Shown here piece by piece: positions 34,183 through 42,343 of a DNA stretch of 64,000 nt. The notes under the pieces are model-generated. The model saw only the letters and a list, made by a program, of their open reading frames with translations. It searched no databases and was not told where the DNA came from. How positions within the stretch are numbered: the stretch's first letter is position 1; each line of letters starts with the position of its first letter. The translations under genes were made by a program, and so were the position numbers. The stretch comes from Corynebacterium propinquum DSM 44285 (GTDB taxonomy: Bacteria > Actinomycetota > Actinomycetes > Mycobacteriales > Mycobacteriaceae), in assembly GCF_000375525.1 (NCBI RefSeq), contig NZ_AQXC01000006.1, positions 1-64,000 on the forward strand, in the 5' to 3' direction.

Positions 34183-37100
34183 GTGCAGAATTTTTATCTT
34201 TCCGCCACCCAACGCGATATTTGGTTGGCGCAGAGTGCACGCCCTGAAAGCGCGCAGTTTCAATGCGCGGAGTTGCTGCATTTTTCCGGTGAATTGGATC
34301 GTCCACTGTTGCGCGCGTGCATCCAGGACTGCCTGCAAAAACTCCCGGTAGTCTGCGCCGATTACTACAGCGCCGAGAAGGCACGTTATGCACAAGCACC
34401 CGATGGGCCCCAACAGTACATCCCGGTGCATCTCGCACACAGCGAGCTAAAATACGGGCCGGAATTGTTCACCTGGGCATCGCGTACCGCCACGGTATCC
34501 GGGAAAAGCGCACTGACTGAGCATTATCTGCTGCAGCTTGCCGACGGCACGACTGCCTGGTTGGCGCGGTTTCATCATTTGGTTGGTGACGGCTATTCCA
34601 TCCACCGGATGCTGGAGTTTATCTGTGCTACCTACAGTGCGCGCGTAGTTGGGGATCCAGACCCAGCGATTCCATTTGCGCCGGTGAGTGCGCTTGCAAG
34701 CGACCAGCCACCAGCAGATTTTCGCCCCGCTGATCCGGAACAACAATCTGCCCTTCTGCTTGGGGCAGCACGCGGGGTGGATGAGGTCGTCGTTACTGGC
34801 TATGCCCGTATTAGTACCCCCGGGCCGGTGCACAATATTGTGGCACAGTATTGCGCCAGCCTGGGTAATACTCCGGAAATCTTCCTGGGATTTCCCCAGA
34901 TGAATCGCCCCATGGGGCAAGTGGCGGTGGATATGCGCCCGCAAGTAAGTATCAACACCCGCAGCTACGATGCTTATGCGAATGAATTTCGCGATGCAGC
35001 GTATTCCGGAACCTGCCCACACATCAATATTCGCCCCTTCAGCACCCAGTTTCGTTGCGGTGGCGTGATTGGCTCGTTGCGTACCATCAGCGTGGGCCCC
35101 ATCCCGGATATAGAAATCATTGTGCAATCCTGCCTGCGTGGCGAGCGCGATATTTTTGTCATGGCTCGTGGCAGCAACCTGCAGGATGTGGTGGATAAGC
35201 ATGCAGCACGCATTGCTTTTGCTATTGAGCACCCAGATGAGCCGGATTTCTTGCTCCCGGAAGAACGCCAAGAAATCGCGGCTTTCCAGGGCCCGACGCA
35301 TACGATTGCCGCACCCACATTGGGCGCGCATCTCGCGACGGTTTTAGGATGCGCCCACTATGACGCCACAGATGGCGGACAGAAAATTCTGCTGCGCACC
35401 AAGCGGGAACACCTCACCACCGCAGAACTAGCGGGAAGAGTCTTTGGCCTGGCCAACGCACTGCTGTCGGCCGGTGTGCAGCCAGGACAAGCGGTGGCTA
35501 TTCACCTGGAACGAGGCGTGGATTTTCTGGTGGCCGTCGGCGCGGTGATCACAGTGGGCGGTGTTTTTGTCCCTATCGATCCGCAGCTTCCAGCCGAGCG
35601 TCGGCAAGCGATGGCACAGACCGTGCAAGCGCACATTCAGATTGGTGGGCCGAGTATCGGCGGGGCGGTTATTGATCCTGCACAACCACCGCACTCGCCG
35701 ATCGCGCCGGTGAAACGAGAGCCTGGCGATGCCGCCTACATCATTTTCACTTCCGGGTCGACGGGCACGCCGAAAGCGGTGGTGAACACGCATGCGGGAA
35801 TCACCAACCGCCTGGCATGGATGGCGGAAAAATATGATCTGACCAGTGACGATATTCTGCTGCATAAAACACCGTCGTCCTTTGATGTCTCCATTTGGGA
35901 ATACTTGTACCCGTTGACCTATGGCATGGGCGCGTGGGTGTTGGCCCCAGAAGAACACAAAGATCCACAGGCCGTGCAAGCGGCGTTGCATTCGTCGCGA
36001 GCAAGCCTGTGCCATTTTGTTCCTTCGGCATTGCAGGGTTATTTGAGTGCGCATGATCCGCAGTTGCCGGTTTATCTGCGCAACGTGATGGTCTCTGGCG
36101 AAGCGTTGCCTGCCAGTCTTGCGCAAGCGGCGCGTGTGCAATTGGGCGCCGAGGTACACAACCTTTATGGCCCGGCAGAAGCCGCGATTGATGTCACCGC
36201 ACACACCGTTACTGATGCGGATCAGCAGTCTGTTCCCATTGGAACGCCGGTGTGGAATACCGAGATTGCGATTGTTGATTTTCAGTCTCGGCAGCTGCCC
36301 ATTGGGTTTGGTGGGCGACTGATCATCGGCGGCATGCAAGTCGCGCGTGGGTACAAGGGGCTGGTAAGCGAGGCTTTCCAGAACGGAACCTATGACACCG
36401 GCGATTATGCGTTGTGGCTTGCCGACGGCCAGTTACACTATTTGGGCCGGAAAGATGCGCAAGTAAAACTGCGTGGTCAGCGGCTTGAGCTTGGTGAGGT
36501 GGAAACTGTCATCCAAAAACATCCCGCTGTGGCAGGTGCGGTGGCGCTACTGCGAGACTATCGAGGCCAGCCCGCGCTGGTGGCTTATGTGGTGCTCGAT
36601 GAGCTCAGTGGTGAGCACAGTGGTGAGCCCAGTGATGAGCTCAGTGATACGCTCCGTTCGGACATTCTTGAACAGTGCCGTGCCCAGTTACCTGCGTATA
36701 TGGTGCCGAGCTTGGTTCTCCGAATTGCTGACATTCCCGTGACCATCAACGGCAAACTCGACCGCGCGCAATTGCCGGACCCTAATGACAATCCGGGGCT
36801 GGATTCTGGGTCGGATTCTGGGTCGGATTCGGGGTCGGATTTAGGAACAGAAGTGGTACTGGCCGCTTTTAGCCGGGTCTTATGCGCTGATATCACCGAC
36901 CCGAGCACGCATTTTTTTGAAGCTGGCGGAAATTCCTTGACTGCGATCCAGGTGGCGAAAATGCTGCATCTGCGGGTTGCCGATGTTTTTGCCAATCCGA
37001 CACCTGCTGGGTTGTCGCGGGTGCGACGGCAAGATGGCTTCAGTGAATTTTTGTGGCTGCGTGAGCCCATCGGTGCTGATAGCAATGCCTGCAGCAGCGC

Positions 37101-37815
37101 TGGTGAAGATCTCATCGTGTGTTTCTACCCGGCAGGCGGGTTGAGCTGGTCATATTTCTCACTAGCATCCTTGGTGCCACACGACGGCCGCGGAATTGTG
37201 TGCGTGCAAGCCACAGAGCCGGCGGTGAGCTTGTCAGAAAAGGTGGCTCGTGTGTGCGAGATGCTGCGTGTGCGTGGGGTGGCACGTGTCCAGTTGCTGG
37301 GCTGGAGCGTCGGTGGAGTTGTGGCGCAAGATTGTGCGGCGGCGCTTGCAGAAACTGATATTGCGGTGTCTGCGGTGGTGCTGCTTGATTCCTACCCGGC
37401 GGAGGTGTGGAAGCAGTTACCGGCCCCCACCGAACAGGAATTATTGGCTGGAGTGTGCGACATGGCTGGTGTGCGTGGCGCTGTGGAATCCGCGAGCGAC
37501 GTAGTGCGGTGCCTGCGCGAATCCGATGGAGTATTCGGCCAGTTGAGTAACGAGGAGGTCGAGATGATCGTAGCCATGGTGCGGCATAATTCCGCGCAGA
37601 TGCGCAGCCATAGCACCCGGTTTTATCCGGGCACAGTGCATTGTGTGGTGGCGGCGGCGGAAGCAGACCAGCGTTCGCCGTTATTAATCGCGGATGCATG
37701 GCAGCCGCATTGTGCTGAGGTGACTGAGCATCGTGTCGACGCCACGCACCCGGGAATGGTGGCGCCGGAGGTACTCGAGTTCGTCGTCAAGGATCTTTTG
37801 GTGGTGGGTGAGTAA
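34183..37815 (+). CDS. entF: One-module NRPS with C-A-T-TE domains, predicted serine-activating (EntF-like)
   Basis: The product is about 1,210 residues. The condensation domain has HHLVGDG near 131-137. The adenylation domain has TSGSTGTPKAVV near 522. Pocket residues read from SSFDVSIWE, LCHFVPSAL, VMVSGEAL and NLYGPAEAAID give D-V-W-H-M-S-L-I-D, very near the EntF serine code. Core A5 has YGPAE in place of YGPTE. The carrier serine is in EAGGNSLTAIQ near 914. The thioesterase has GWSVGG near 1039 and a late THPGMV histidine. EntF-type enzymes trimerise DHB-Ser to a trilactone. Two 12-bp tandem arrays, at 36601 and 36801, add four-residue repeats. GTG 34183 is 5 nt after AAGGA; GTG 34180 is possible. 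No MbtH-like gene is visible. Confidence 0.92.
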   Translation: MQNFYLSATQRDIWLAQSARPESAQFQCAELLHFSGELDRPLLRACIQDCLQKLPVVCADYYSAEKARYAQAPDGPQQYIPVHLAHSELKYGPELFTWASRTATVSGKSALTEHYLLQLADGTTAWLARFHHLVGDGYSIHRMLEFICATYSARVVGDPDPAIPFAPVSALASDQPPADFRPADPEQQSALLLGAARGVDEVVVTGYARISTPGPVHNIVAQYCASLGNTPEIFLGFPQMNRPMGQVAVDMRPQVSINTRSYDAYANEFRDAAYSGTCPHINIRPFSTQFRCGGVIGSLRTISVGPIPDIEIIVQSCLRGERDIFVMARGSNLQDVVDKHAARIAFAIEHPDEPDFLLPEERQEIAAFQGPTHTIAAPTLGAHLATVLGCAHYDATDGGQKILLRTKREHLTTAELAGRVFGLANALLSAGVQPGQAVAIHLERGVDFLVAVGAVITVGGVFVPIDPQLPAERRQAMAQTVQAHIQIGGPSIGGAVIDPAQPPHSPIAPVKREPGDAAYIIFTSGSTGTPKAVVNTHAGITNRLAWMAEKYDLTSDDILLHKTPSSFDVSIWEYLYPLTYGMGAWVLAPEEHKDPQAVQAALHSSRASLCHFVPSALQGYLSAHDPQLPVYLRNVMVSGEALPASLAQAARVQLGAEVHNLYGPAEAAIDVTAHTVTDADQQSVPIGTPVWNTEIAIVDFQSRQLPIGFGGRLIIGGMQVARGYKGLVSEAFQNGTYDTGDYALWLADGQLHYLGRKDAQVKLRGQRLELGEVETVIQKHPAVAGAVALLRDYRGQPALVAYVVLDELSGEHSGEPSDELSDTLRSDILEQCRAQLPAYMVPSLVLRIADIPVTINGKLDRAQLPDPNDNPGLDSGSDSGSDSGSDLGTEVVLAAFSRVLCADITDPSTHFFEAGGNSLTAIQVAKMLHLRVADVFANPTPAGLSRVRRQDGFSEFLWLREPIGADSNACSSAGEDLIVCFYPAGGLSWSYFSLASLVPHDGRGIVCVQATEPAVSLSEKVARVCEMLRVRGVARVQLLGWSVGGVVAQDCAAALAETDIAVSAVVLLDSYPAEVWKQLPAPTEQELLAGVCDMAGVRGAVESASDVVRCLRESDGVFGQLSNEEVEMIVAMVRHNSAQMRSHSTRFYPGTVHCVVAAAEADQRSPLLIADAWQPHCAEVTEHRVDATHPGMVAPEVLEFVVKDLLVVGE
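36601..36648 (+). repeat. 12-bp tandem repeat, four units, inside entF
   Basis: Four successive 12-mers of the form GAGC(T/A/C)CAGTG(G/A)T encode E-L/H/P-S-G/D units in the C-terminal subdomain of the adenylation domain, just before LPAYMVPS. Being in frame, changes in copy number would leave the reading frame intact. Confidence 0.8.
36801..36836 (+). repeat. 12-bp tandem repeat, three units, in the A-T linker of entF
   Basis: GGATTCTGGGTC occurs twice and a third unit differs by one base, coding for a DSGSDSGSDSGSD linker between the A10 lysine region (NGKLDRAQLP) and the carrier domain. It probably lengthens a flexible linker and may vary between strains. Confidence 0.8.
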
Positions 37816-37866
37816 ACAGGTGTGGGAAGAATAAAATATTGTTAACCATTGCCTGAAACCTACCTG

Positions 37867-37885
37867 TGAGGTTAGACTACCCAAT
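37867..37885 (+). promoter_or_regulatory. DtxR-like box upstream of fepB
   Basis: TGAGGTTAGACTACCCAAT matches the DtxR consensus at about 14 of 19 positions with the left half AGGTTAG intact. A -10 like TATGCT follows at 37891-37896, so the box covers the -35 and spacer. This gives fepB its own iron-responsive promoter behind entF. Confidence 0.65.
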
Positions 37886-37926
37886 TGAGTTATGCTTTAG
37901 CTCATAGAAACGCAGAAGGAAGAGAA

Positions 37927-39027
37927 ATGAAAATTCGTCGCCACCGTGTCCAGATTACTGGCGCAGCCCTGACCGCATTCAGCTTGTTGCTGGTCAGCTG
38001 CAGCCAAGCTGACGAAGACGCCAACGCCTCCGGCACCGCAACCACGAGCGCCGAAGCCACGAGTTCCGATTCCGCGAGCGACAGTGCTGGCAGTGAAGAC
38101 GATGCCACCTCGTGGCCGCGGACTGTGGATTCGCTCGTTGTGAACAATGGCGAAGTCACTGGTGATACCGAAGAAGTTGAAATCACTGAGCAGCCGAAGA
38201 ATATCGTGTCGACCTCCGTGACCTTAACCGGCTCTTTGCTGGCTATGGATGCCCCCATTAAAGCGACTGGTGGTGCGAAGGCCGGTGGGCTTGCCGACGA
38301 ACAGGGATTTTTCTTGCAGTGGGCTGAGGAAGCCAAGGAGCACGGCGTCGAAAGTTTGTACAACCTCGAGGTTGATGTAGAGGCTATCGCGGCGCAGGAT
38401 CCGGACATGATCGTCGTGAGTGCCAGTGGTCAGGATTCGGCGGTGGCTGAGTATGACAAGCTCAGCGCGATTGGTGTGCCAGTCGTGGTGGTTGATTATT
38501 CCGACCAGGGCTGGGATGAGATCATGAGTCTGCTTGCGGAGGCCACCGGGCACGAAAAAGATGCCGCCGAGGCGATTCAACAGTATGAGGATCGCCTGGA
38601 AGAGGTTACCGGCGCAATCGAGTTGCCGGAGCAGCCGACGAACTTCGTGATGCCACTGCCTGGTGATCGCGGTTTGAACTTCTGGAGTGCGGAGTCCGCC
38701 CAGGGTCAGCTGTTGGAGGATGTCGGATTCGAGGTTGTGGTGCCGGATGAGGAGATCGTCGATACCGCTGGGCCACGGGGCGCGCGCAAGGATGTGAAGA
38801 CCGTGGTTCCGGAAAATGCCCCGAAGGCAATTACCGGTAACACCGTGTTGACGATGAGCACCACCGGCGACGATCCAGTCGAGGCGCTTAAGAACAACCC
38901 ATTGTTGGCAGACAATGCGGCCATCACTGCGGGTGAGGTGTATTTGCTGAGTCCAGAGTTATTCCGCCTGGATTACTTCAGCGCCATGATGATGCTGGAT
39001 GAGCTAGAGAAGCATTTTGCGAAGTAA
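37927..39027 (+). CDS. fepB: Ferric enterobactin-type substrate-binding lipoprotein, FepB-like
   Basis: A 366-residue binding protein. The lipobox is FSLLLVSCSQ near residue 25, followed by an acidic Ser/Ala/Thr-rich spacer of about 45 residues. From there the sequence follows E. coli FepB unusually closely: NIVSTSVTLTGSLLAMDAP, LADEQGFFLQW, then DPDMIVVSASGQDSA, SAIGVPVVVVDY, EATGHEKDAAEAI, SAQGQLLEDVGF and a late FRLDYFSAMMMLDEL. This is strong support for ferric enterobactin or a very similar tri-catechol as substrate. ATG 37927 has an AAGGAAGAG site. It is transcribed from its own DtxR-boxed promoter, and presumably works with FepDGC encoded 8 kb upstream. Confidence 0.92.
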   Translation: MKIRRHRVQITGAALTAFSLLLVSCSQADEDANASGTATTSAEATSSDSASDSAGSEDDATSWPRTVDSLVVNNGEVTGDTEEVEITEQPKNIVSTSVTLTGSLLAMDAPIKATGGAKAGGLADEQGFFLQWAEEAKEHGVESLYNLEVDVEAIAAQDPDMIVVSASGQDSAVAEYDKLSAIGVPVVVVDYSDQGWDEIMSLLAEATGHEKDAAEAIQQYEDRLEEVTGAIELPEQPTNFVMPLPGDRGLNFWSAESAQGQLLEDVGFEVVVPDEEIVDTAGPRGARKDVKTVVPENAPKAITGNTVLTMSTTGDDPVEALKNNPLLADNAAITAGEVYLLSPELFRLDYFSAMMMLDELEKHFAK

Positions 39028-39073
39028 CGTGAAGAAATAACGCGATGAAATTACCCGACGAAGCGCGGGGAAA

Positions 39074-40741
39074 TTAGAATGGCGGTGCTGCCTCGCTGGG
39101 GGTAAACGTGGTGGTAGAGGTGGTGCCGAATTCGTCCAGGTCGAAGATCATACTGACGTGATTAAAAAGGTTAAATCCAGATTCTTGCAGTGCAGAAACC
39201 CCGGTGTGGATTGCGCGCAACTGGGACTGGAATTGCTTCATTTCGTCCGAATGAAAACTCCACGTGTCTAGAGCACGCTGTAGCCAGGTGAGATCATTGT
39301 GCCATAGCTGTTGTTCTTGCGTGTTTGTCAGCGGCTCGTGTTCTTTCTCCTTTTCCTTCCTATTTTCCTTCGATTGTTGACAGCGCACCCAAGGATCGTC
39401 GACAGGCGCACTGGCGCGGCGGGCATTTCCGGTGTTTTCAGCGTCGTCGGTAAGCGTTGTATTCATTGTATTTTGTTGAGTGTGCTGCTGCGCTTGTTGA
39501 GCTCTGTGCTTTTCTTCCCTGAGTTTTTCCTTTTGCGCTTCCTCGCGGTGAGCTTTACGAGCACAAGCGATCTTTTGCCGCAGTGTTTGTACCCATCTGC
39601 GGTTTGGTTTGGCCAGTGGCCCGTCAGCTTCAGTGGACTGCCAGGTGCCGTCGGGGAACAACCACACAACGGTTCCGCTGGCGGGCTCTAAGATGGGCCG
39701 GGCCCGGCGATCGGTTTTGATGTTGTGGTGGTGCTGGCACAGCGCGATGAGGTTTACCGGGCTGGTCAGACCACCCTCGTCGTATTCCACCACGTGGTCC
39801 ATCTGGCAGGTGGTGGCTGGCATGCTACAACCTGGGTAGCGGCAGCATCCATCGCGGCCGGTCACGGCGCTGCGCATCGTCGGTGTGGTGGCGTAGCCTG
39901 TGACTTTGTGGTTGGCTACGGCGTCCATGTCGTGGTGCTTGGCTGCTTCACCGGCGAGGGCGTCGGCAGCGGCGCCAAACAGGGTGGCCACGCCAGCGCC
40001 GGTAGTCGTCGACACGAACAGCGGGGCGTCGGCAACATCGCTGGCGCGGTAGCAATTCAGCGTCACGGAGGTGTGCGTTTTACCCAGCAAGAGCTCCACG
40101 ACGGCGTCGCGAAGCGAAATTCCGGCTTGTTTCGCGTGCTCGTGCACGTGCGCATCGATTTTCACGGCAGTAGCGGCGTCGGTATCGAAGTGAAACTCGT
40201 GGGTATCGTCGCCATTGCGGCTGTCCAGCGGAATATCGTGGACTTCGTAATTTTTCCGAGTCGGATCCTTGTGCTTCTTCTCCCGAACAGAAGAATCATG
40301 CGCTTCGATTTCGCGGTTAATGCGGTTAGTGATGCTGCGTTTCGACGGCATCTGTTGCGCAGGTTTGGTCGGCGTGAGGTAGTCAACCAGCATGTTATCG
40401 ATAACAGCGAACAGGTGTGCATTGACGTCACCGGCTTTAGCCATTGCGCGGTCAATCGCGATCCACCGATCCATGTCAATATGCCACATTGTGGTCGCTA
40501 AATCGCGTAGTTGTGGCAGATCAATCATGCGATAAAACGCTCCGATGATGTCGCCAACCTTGTGGCTGCCCAGCCCACTCTTTTCCGTGAGCTCTTTCAG
40601 TAGCAGGTCATAATCAGAATGTTCAAAATCAATGATGGAATCCCAAGCGTGAAACTCTTGCCGACGCAGGGCTGTCATGGCTTGCGCGTCTTCGTCGTGG
40701 GGGCTGCAGTGCGTGAAATAAGCGGTGGCGTCGGTGTTCAC
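39074..40741 (-). CDS. DUF222/HNH endonuclease domain protein (13E12 type)
   Basis: The product has 555 residues. The N-terminal half is a helical DUF222-like region. The HNH nuclease motif is at about residues 300-350: RDGCCRYPGCSMPATTCQMDHVVEYDEGG, then NLIALCQHHHNIK, with the metal-binding His residues and a Cys pair. The C-terminal 150 residues are charged and Gln/Lys/Glu-rich with coiled-coil character. Such proteins are abundant in actinobacterial genomes, often in many copies and associated with mobile DNA; their biological role is not established. It is convergent with fepB, separated by 46 nt in which I see no strong terminator. Confidence 0.85.
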   Translation of the reverse strand: MNTDATAYFTHCSPHDEDAQAMTALRRQEFHAWDSIIDFEHSDYDLLLKELTEKSGLGSHKVGDIIGAFYRMIDLPQLRDLATTMWHIDMDRWIAIDRAMAKAGDVNAHLFAVIDNMLVDYLTPTKPAQQMPSKRSITNRINREIEAHDSSVREKKHKDPTRKNYEVHDIPLDSRNGDDTHEFHFDTDAATAVKIDAHVHEHAKQAGISLRDAVVELLLGKTHTSVTLNCYRASDVADAPLFVSTTTGAGVATLFGAAADALAGEAAKHHDMDAVANHKVTGYATTPTMRSAVTGRDGCCRYPGCSMPATTCQMDHVVEYDEGGLTSPVNLIALCQHHHNIKTDRRARPILEPASGTVVWLFPDGTWQSTEADGPLAKPNRRWVQTLRQKIACARKAHREEAQKEKLREEKHRAQQAQQHTQQNTMNTTLTDDAENTGNARRASAPVDDPWVRCQQSKENRKEKEKEHEPLTNTQEQQLWHNDLTWLQRALDTWSFHSDEMKQFQSQLRAIHTGVSALQESGFNLFNHVSMIFDLDEFGTTSTTTFTPSEAAPPF

Positions 40742-41045
40742 GGATTCCCTCCCCCGAATATGCTTGCTAACTGGAATGACTTTAGTCTAACGCAAATAAC
40801 GTAAAAGCACAACAGTGTTCGAATAAGAATGTGCCCTAAAAATTTGGGGCAGCAACTCGGGGAGTCTGTCGAACATGTGGAGATTGCTTGGTATCTCGCC
40901 AGTTAAAGTAGGTTTCTAGCATGTTTTCCAGCGTGCAGCAATCGAACATTGCACAGTGTAGTGTGCAAGTAGAAACCTTCGATTTAATTTTCGTATTGCA
41001 TGATAGTCGGGTCGGTGAGCGAGCAGTTTCTCATGGTCAACCAAG

Positions 41046-41097
41046 TAGTAAGAATTGTAAAGATTGTAAAAGTTGTAAGAGTTGTAAACAGTAGTAA
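41046..41097 (+). repeat. Array of TTGTAA at 9-bp pitch upstream of an ATPase gene
   Basis: TTGTAA occurs at 41055, 41064, 41073 and 41082, exactly 9 bp apart, in the repeat TTGTAAARR. Degenerate TAGTAA copies flank it at 41046 and 41092. It lies directly upstream of a perfect -10. It may be an operator for cooperative binding, or a slippage-prone tract that changes promoter spacing. The 258 nt between 40742 and 40999 show nothing else I can name. Confidence 0.8.
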
Positions 41098-41107
41098 AGC
41101 GGTTGTC

Positions 41108-41122
41108 TATAATGATGGTATG
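41108..41122 (+). promoter_or_regulatory. -10 element TATAAT and leaderless start of the ATPase gene
   Basis: A perfect TATAAT at 41108-41113 stands 6 nt before ATG 41120. At this spacing transcription would begin at or next to the ATG, so the mRNA is probably leaderless, common in Corynebacterium. The last TTGTAA of the repeat array (41082-41087) is a -35 candidate with a 20-nt spacer. Confidence 0.65.
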
Positions 41123-42292
41123 GCACGTACGAAAAACCCATTTAGTCCAGGAACTGGCACGACTCCACCGTATCTTGCTGGTCGGGTAGATGAACTTACT
41201 GATTTTCGTTACGCGCTTCTGGACGGGCCCGGTTCGCATGAGCGCCTAAGTCTGGTATCTGGAATGCGGGGAGTTGGCAAAACTGTATTGCTCAATGAAT
41301 TTGAAGATATCGCCCATGCAGAGTCCTGGTGGGTCATCTCGGAAACCGCGACTCCAGGTTTTATGGAAAGAATCCGTGACAAAATTTATTCTCTCGCGAA
41401 AGACCAATTTGACCTAGTTTCGCGAAAACTGACGGGCCTTAATATTGCTTCGCTCGGAGGGATTCAGTTGAGTGAGGCAGAAAAATTCACGCCAACGGTT
41501 ACGCTTCGGGATGTTCTTACAGATTTTTTGGAATTACAGGCAGAGCGAGATGAAAAGCTAAACCAACCACCTGTCGGGGTGCTGATAACGCTCGATGAAC
41601 TGCACTACTACCATCAGAGTGAAATCATTGAATTCGGTGCTACGATACAGCATTTGGTGCGCGAAAACCGAGAAATAGCGCTTGCAATGGCAGGGATTCC
41701 ACAATCCATTAAGCCACTGTTGGCAAATGACCGGGGGAGAAATCCGGTGACATTTTTGCGCCGCGCAAATCGTATTGACTTAGGGCTTATATCTGACGAT
41801 GACGTTGCAATCGCACTCGCAGAACCGTTGAAGAATACAGAAATTTCATGGGACGACGATGCATTAGCCGAAGCGGTTTCGATCTGCGGCGGGTATCCAT
41901 TCATGATTCAGTTAATCGGGCAGCAAGCTTTTCGCAAGAAGGAGGGGAGGACGATTTCTATCGCTGCTGTTCGGACAGGTGGTGAAACTGCGCGCCGGAA
42001 ATTAGGGCAATTGGTGCACGACACTGCCTTGAGCGATCTTTCACCAGTGGACCGAACATTTCTCGCTGCGATGGCAGTTGACAATGGTCCATCGCGCATG
42101 GCAGATATTGCACAACGATTAAAAGCCGATGCACAATACGTAGGAAAATATCGTGGCCGACTGCTCGAAGCCGGGGTGATTGTCCGTACCGCCCACGGAT
42201 ATGTTGATTTCCAATTACCCTACATGCGTGATTATCTGCGTAAACATGTAGTCGTTGATTCATTGGCAGTAACGGATTTGTTTAATGAATAA
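41120..42292 (+). CDS. AAA ATPase with C-terminal winged-helix-like domain
   Basis: A protein of about 390 residues. Walker A is SGMRGVGKTVLLNEF near residue 48, Walker B is GVLITLDELHYY near 160, a sensor-like strand follows (IALAMAGIPQSI), and the C-terminal 100 residues (LSPVDRTFLAAMA to VDFQLPYMRDYLRK) look like a winged helix. The layout is that of AAA_16/archaeal-ATPase (Orc1/Cdc6-like) proteins, whose bacterial members are often carried by mobile DNA and rarely have known functions. Base composition is AT-richer than the neighbours. I place the start at ATG 41120 because of the TATAAT 6 nt upstream; the open frame to 41000 only translates the 9-bp repeat. Role unknown. Confidence 0.75.
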   Translation: MARTKNPFSPGTGTTPPYLAGRVDELTDFRYALLDGPGSHERLSLVSGMRGVGKTVLLNEFEDIAHAESWWVISETATPGFMERIRDKIYSLAKDQFDLVSRKLTGLNIASLGGIQLSEAEKFTPTVTLRDVLTDFLELQAERDEKLNQPPVGVLITLDELHYYHQSEIIEFGATIQHLVRENREIALAMAGIPQSIKPLLANDRGRNPVTFLRRANRIDLGLISDDDVAIALAEPLKNTEISWDDDALAEAVSICGGYPFMIQLIGQQAFRKKEGRTISIAAVRTGGETARRKLGQLVHDTALSDLSPVDRTFLAAMAVDNGPSRMADIAQRLKADAQYVGKYRGRLLEAGVIVRTAHGYVDFQLPYMRDYLRKHVVVDSLAVTDLFNE

Positions 42293-42305
42293 GGTGGTCG
42301 CGTTT

Positions 42306-42321
42306 GTATCGCTCGCGATAC
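42306..42321. terminator. Small hairpin between convergent genes
   Basis: GTATCG and CGATAC enclose a CTCG loop in the 51-nt gap between the ATPase gene and the convergent ABC-class ATPase gene. There is no T tract on either side, so it is at best a weak bidirectional terminator. Confidence 0.3.
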
Positions 42322-42343
42322 CCACATCACCAACCTTAATTCA

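Noticed and set aside
41000..41119. N-terminal extension of the AAA ATPase (repeats of V/I-V-K/R)
   Set aside because: It only translates the 9-bp repeat. TATAAT lies inside it, 6 nt before a good ATG, so the true start is 41120.
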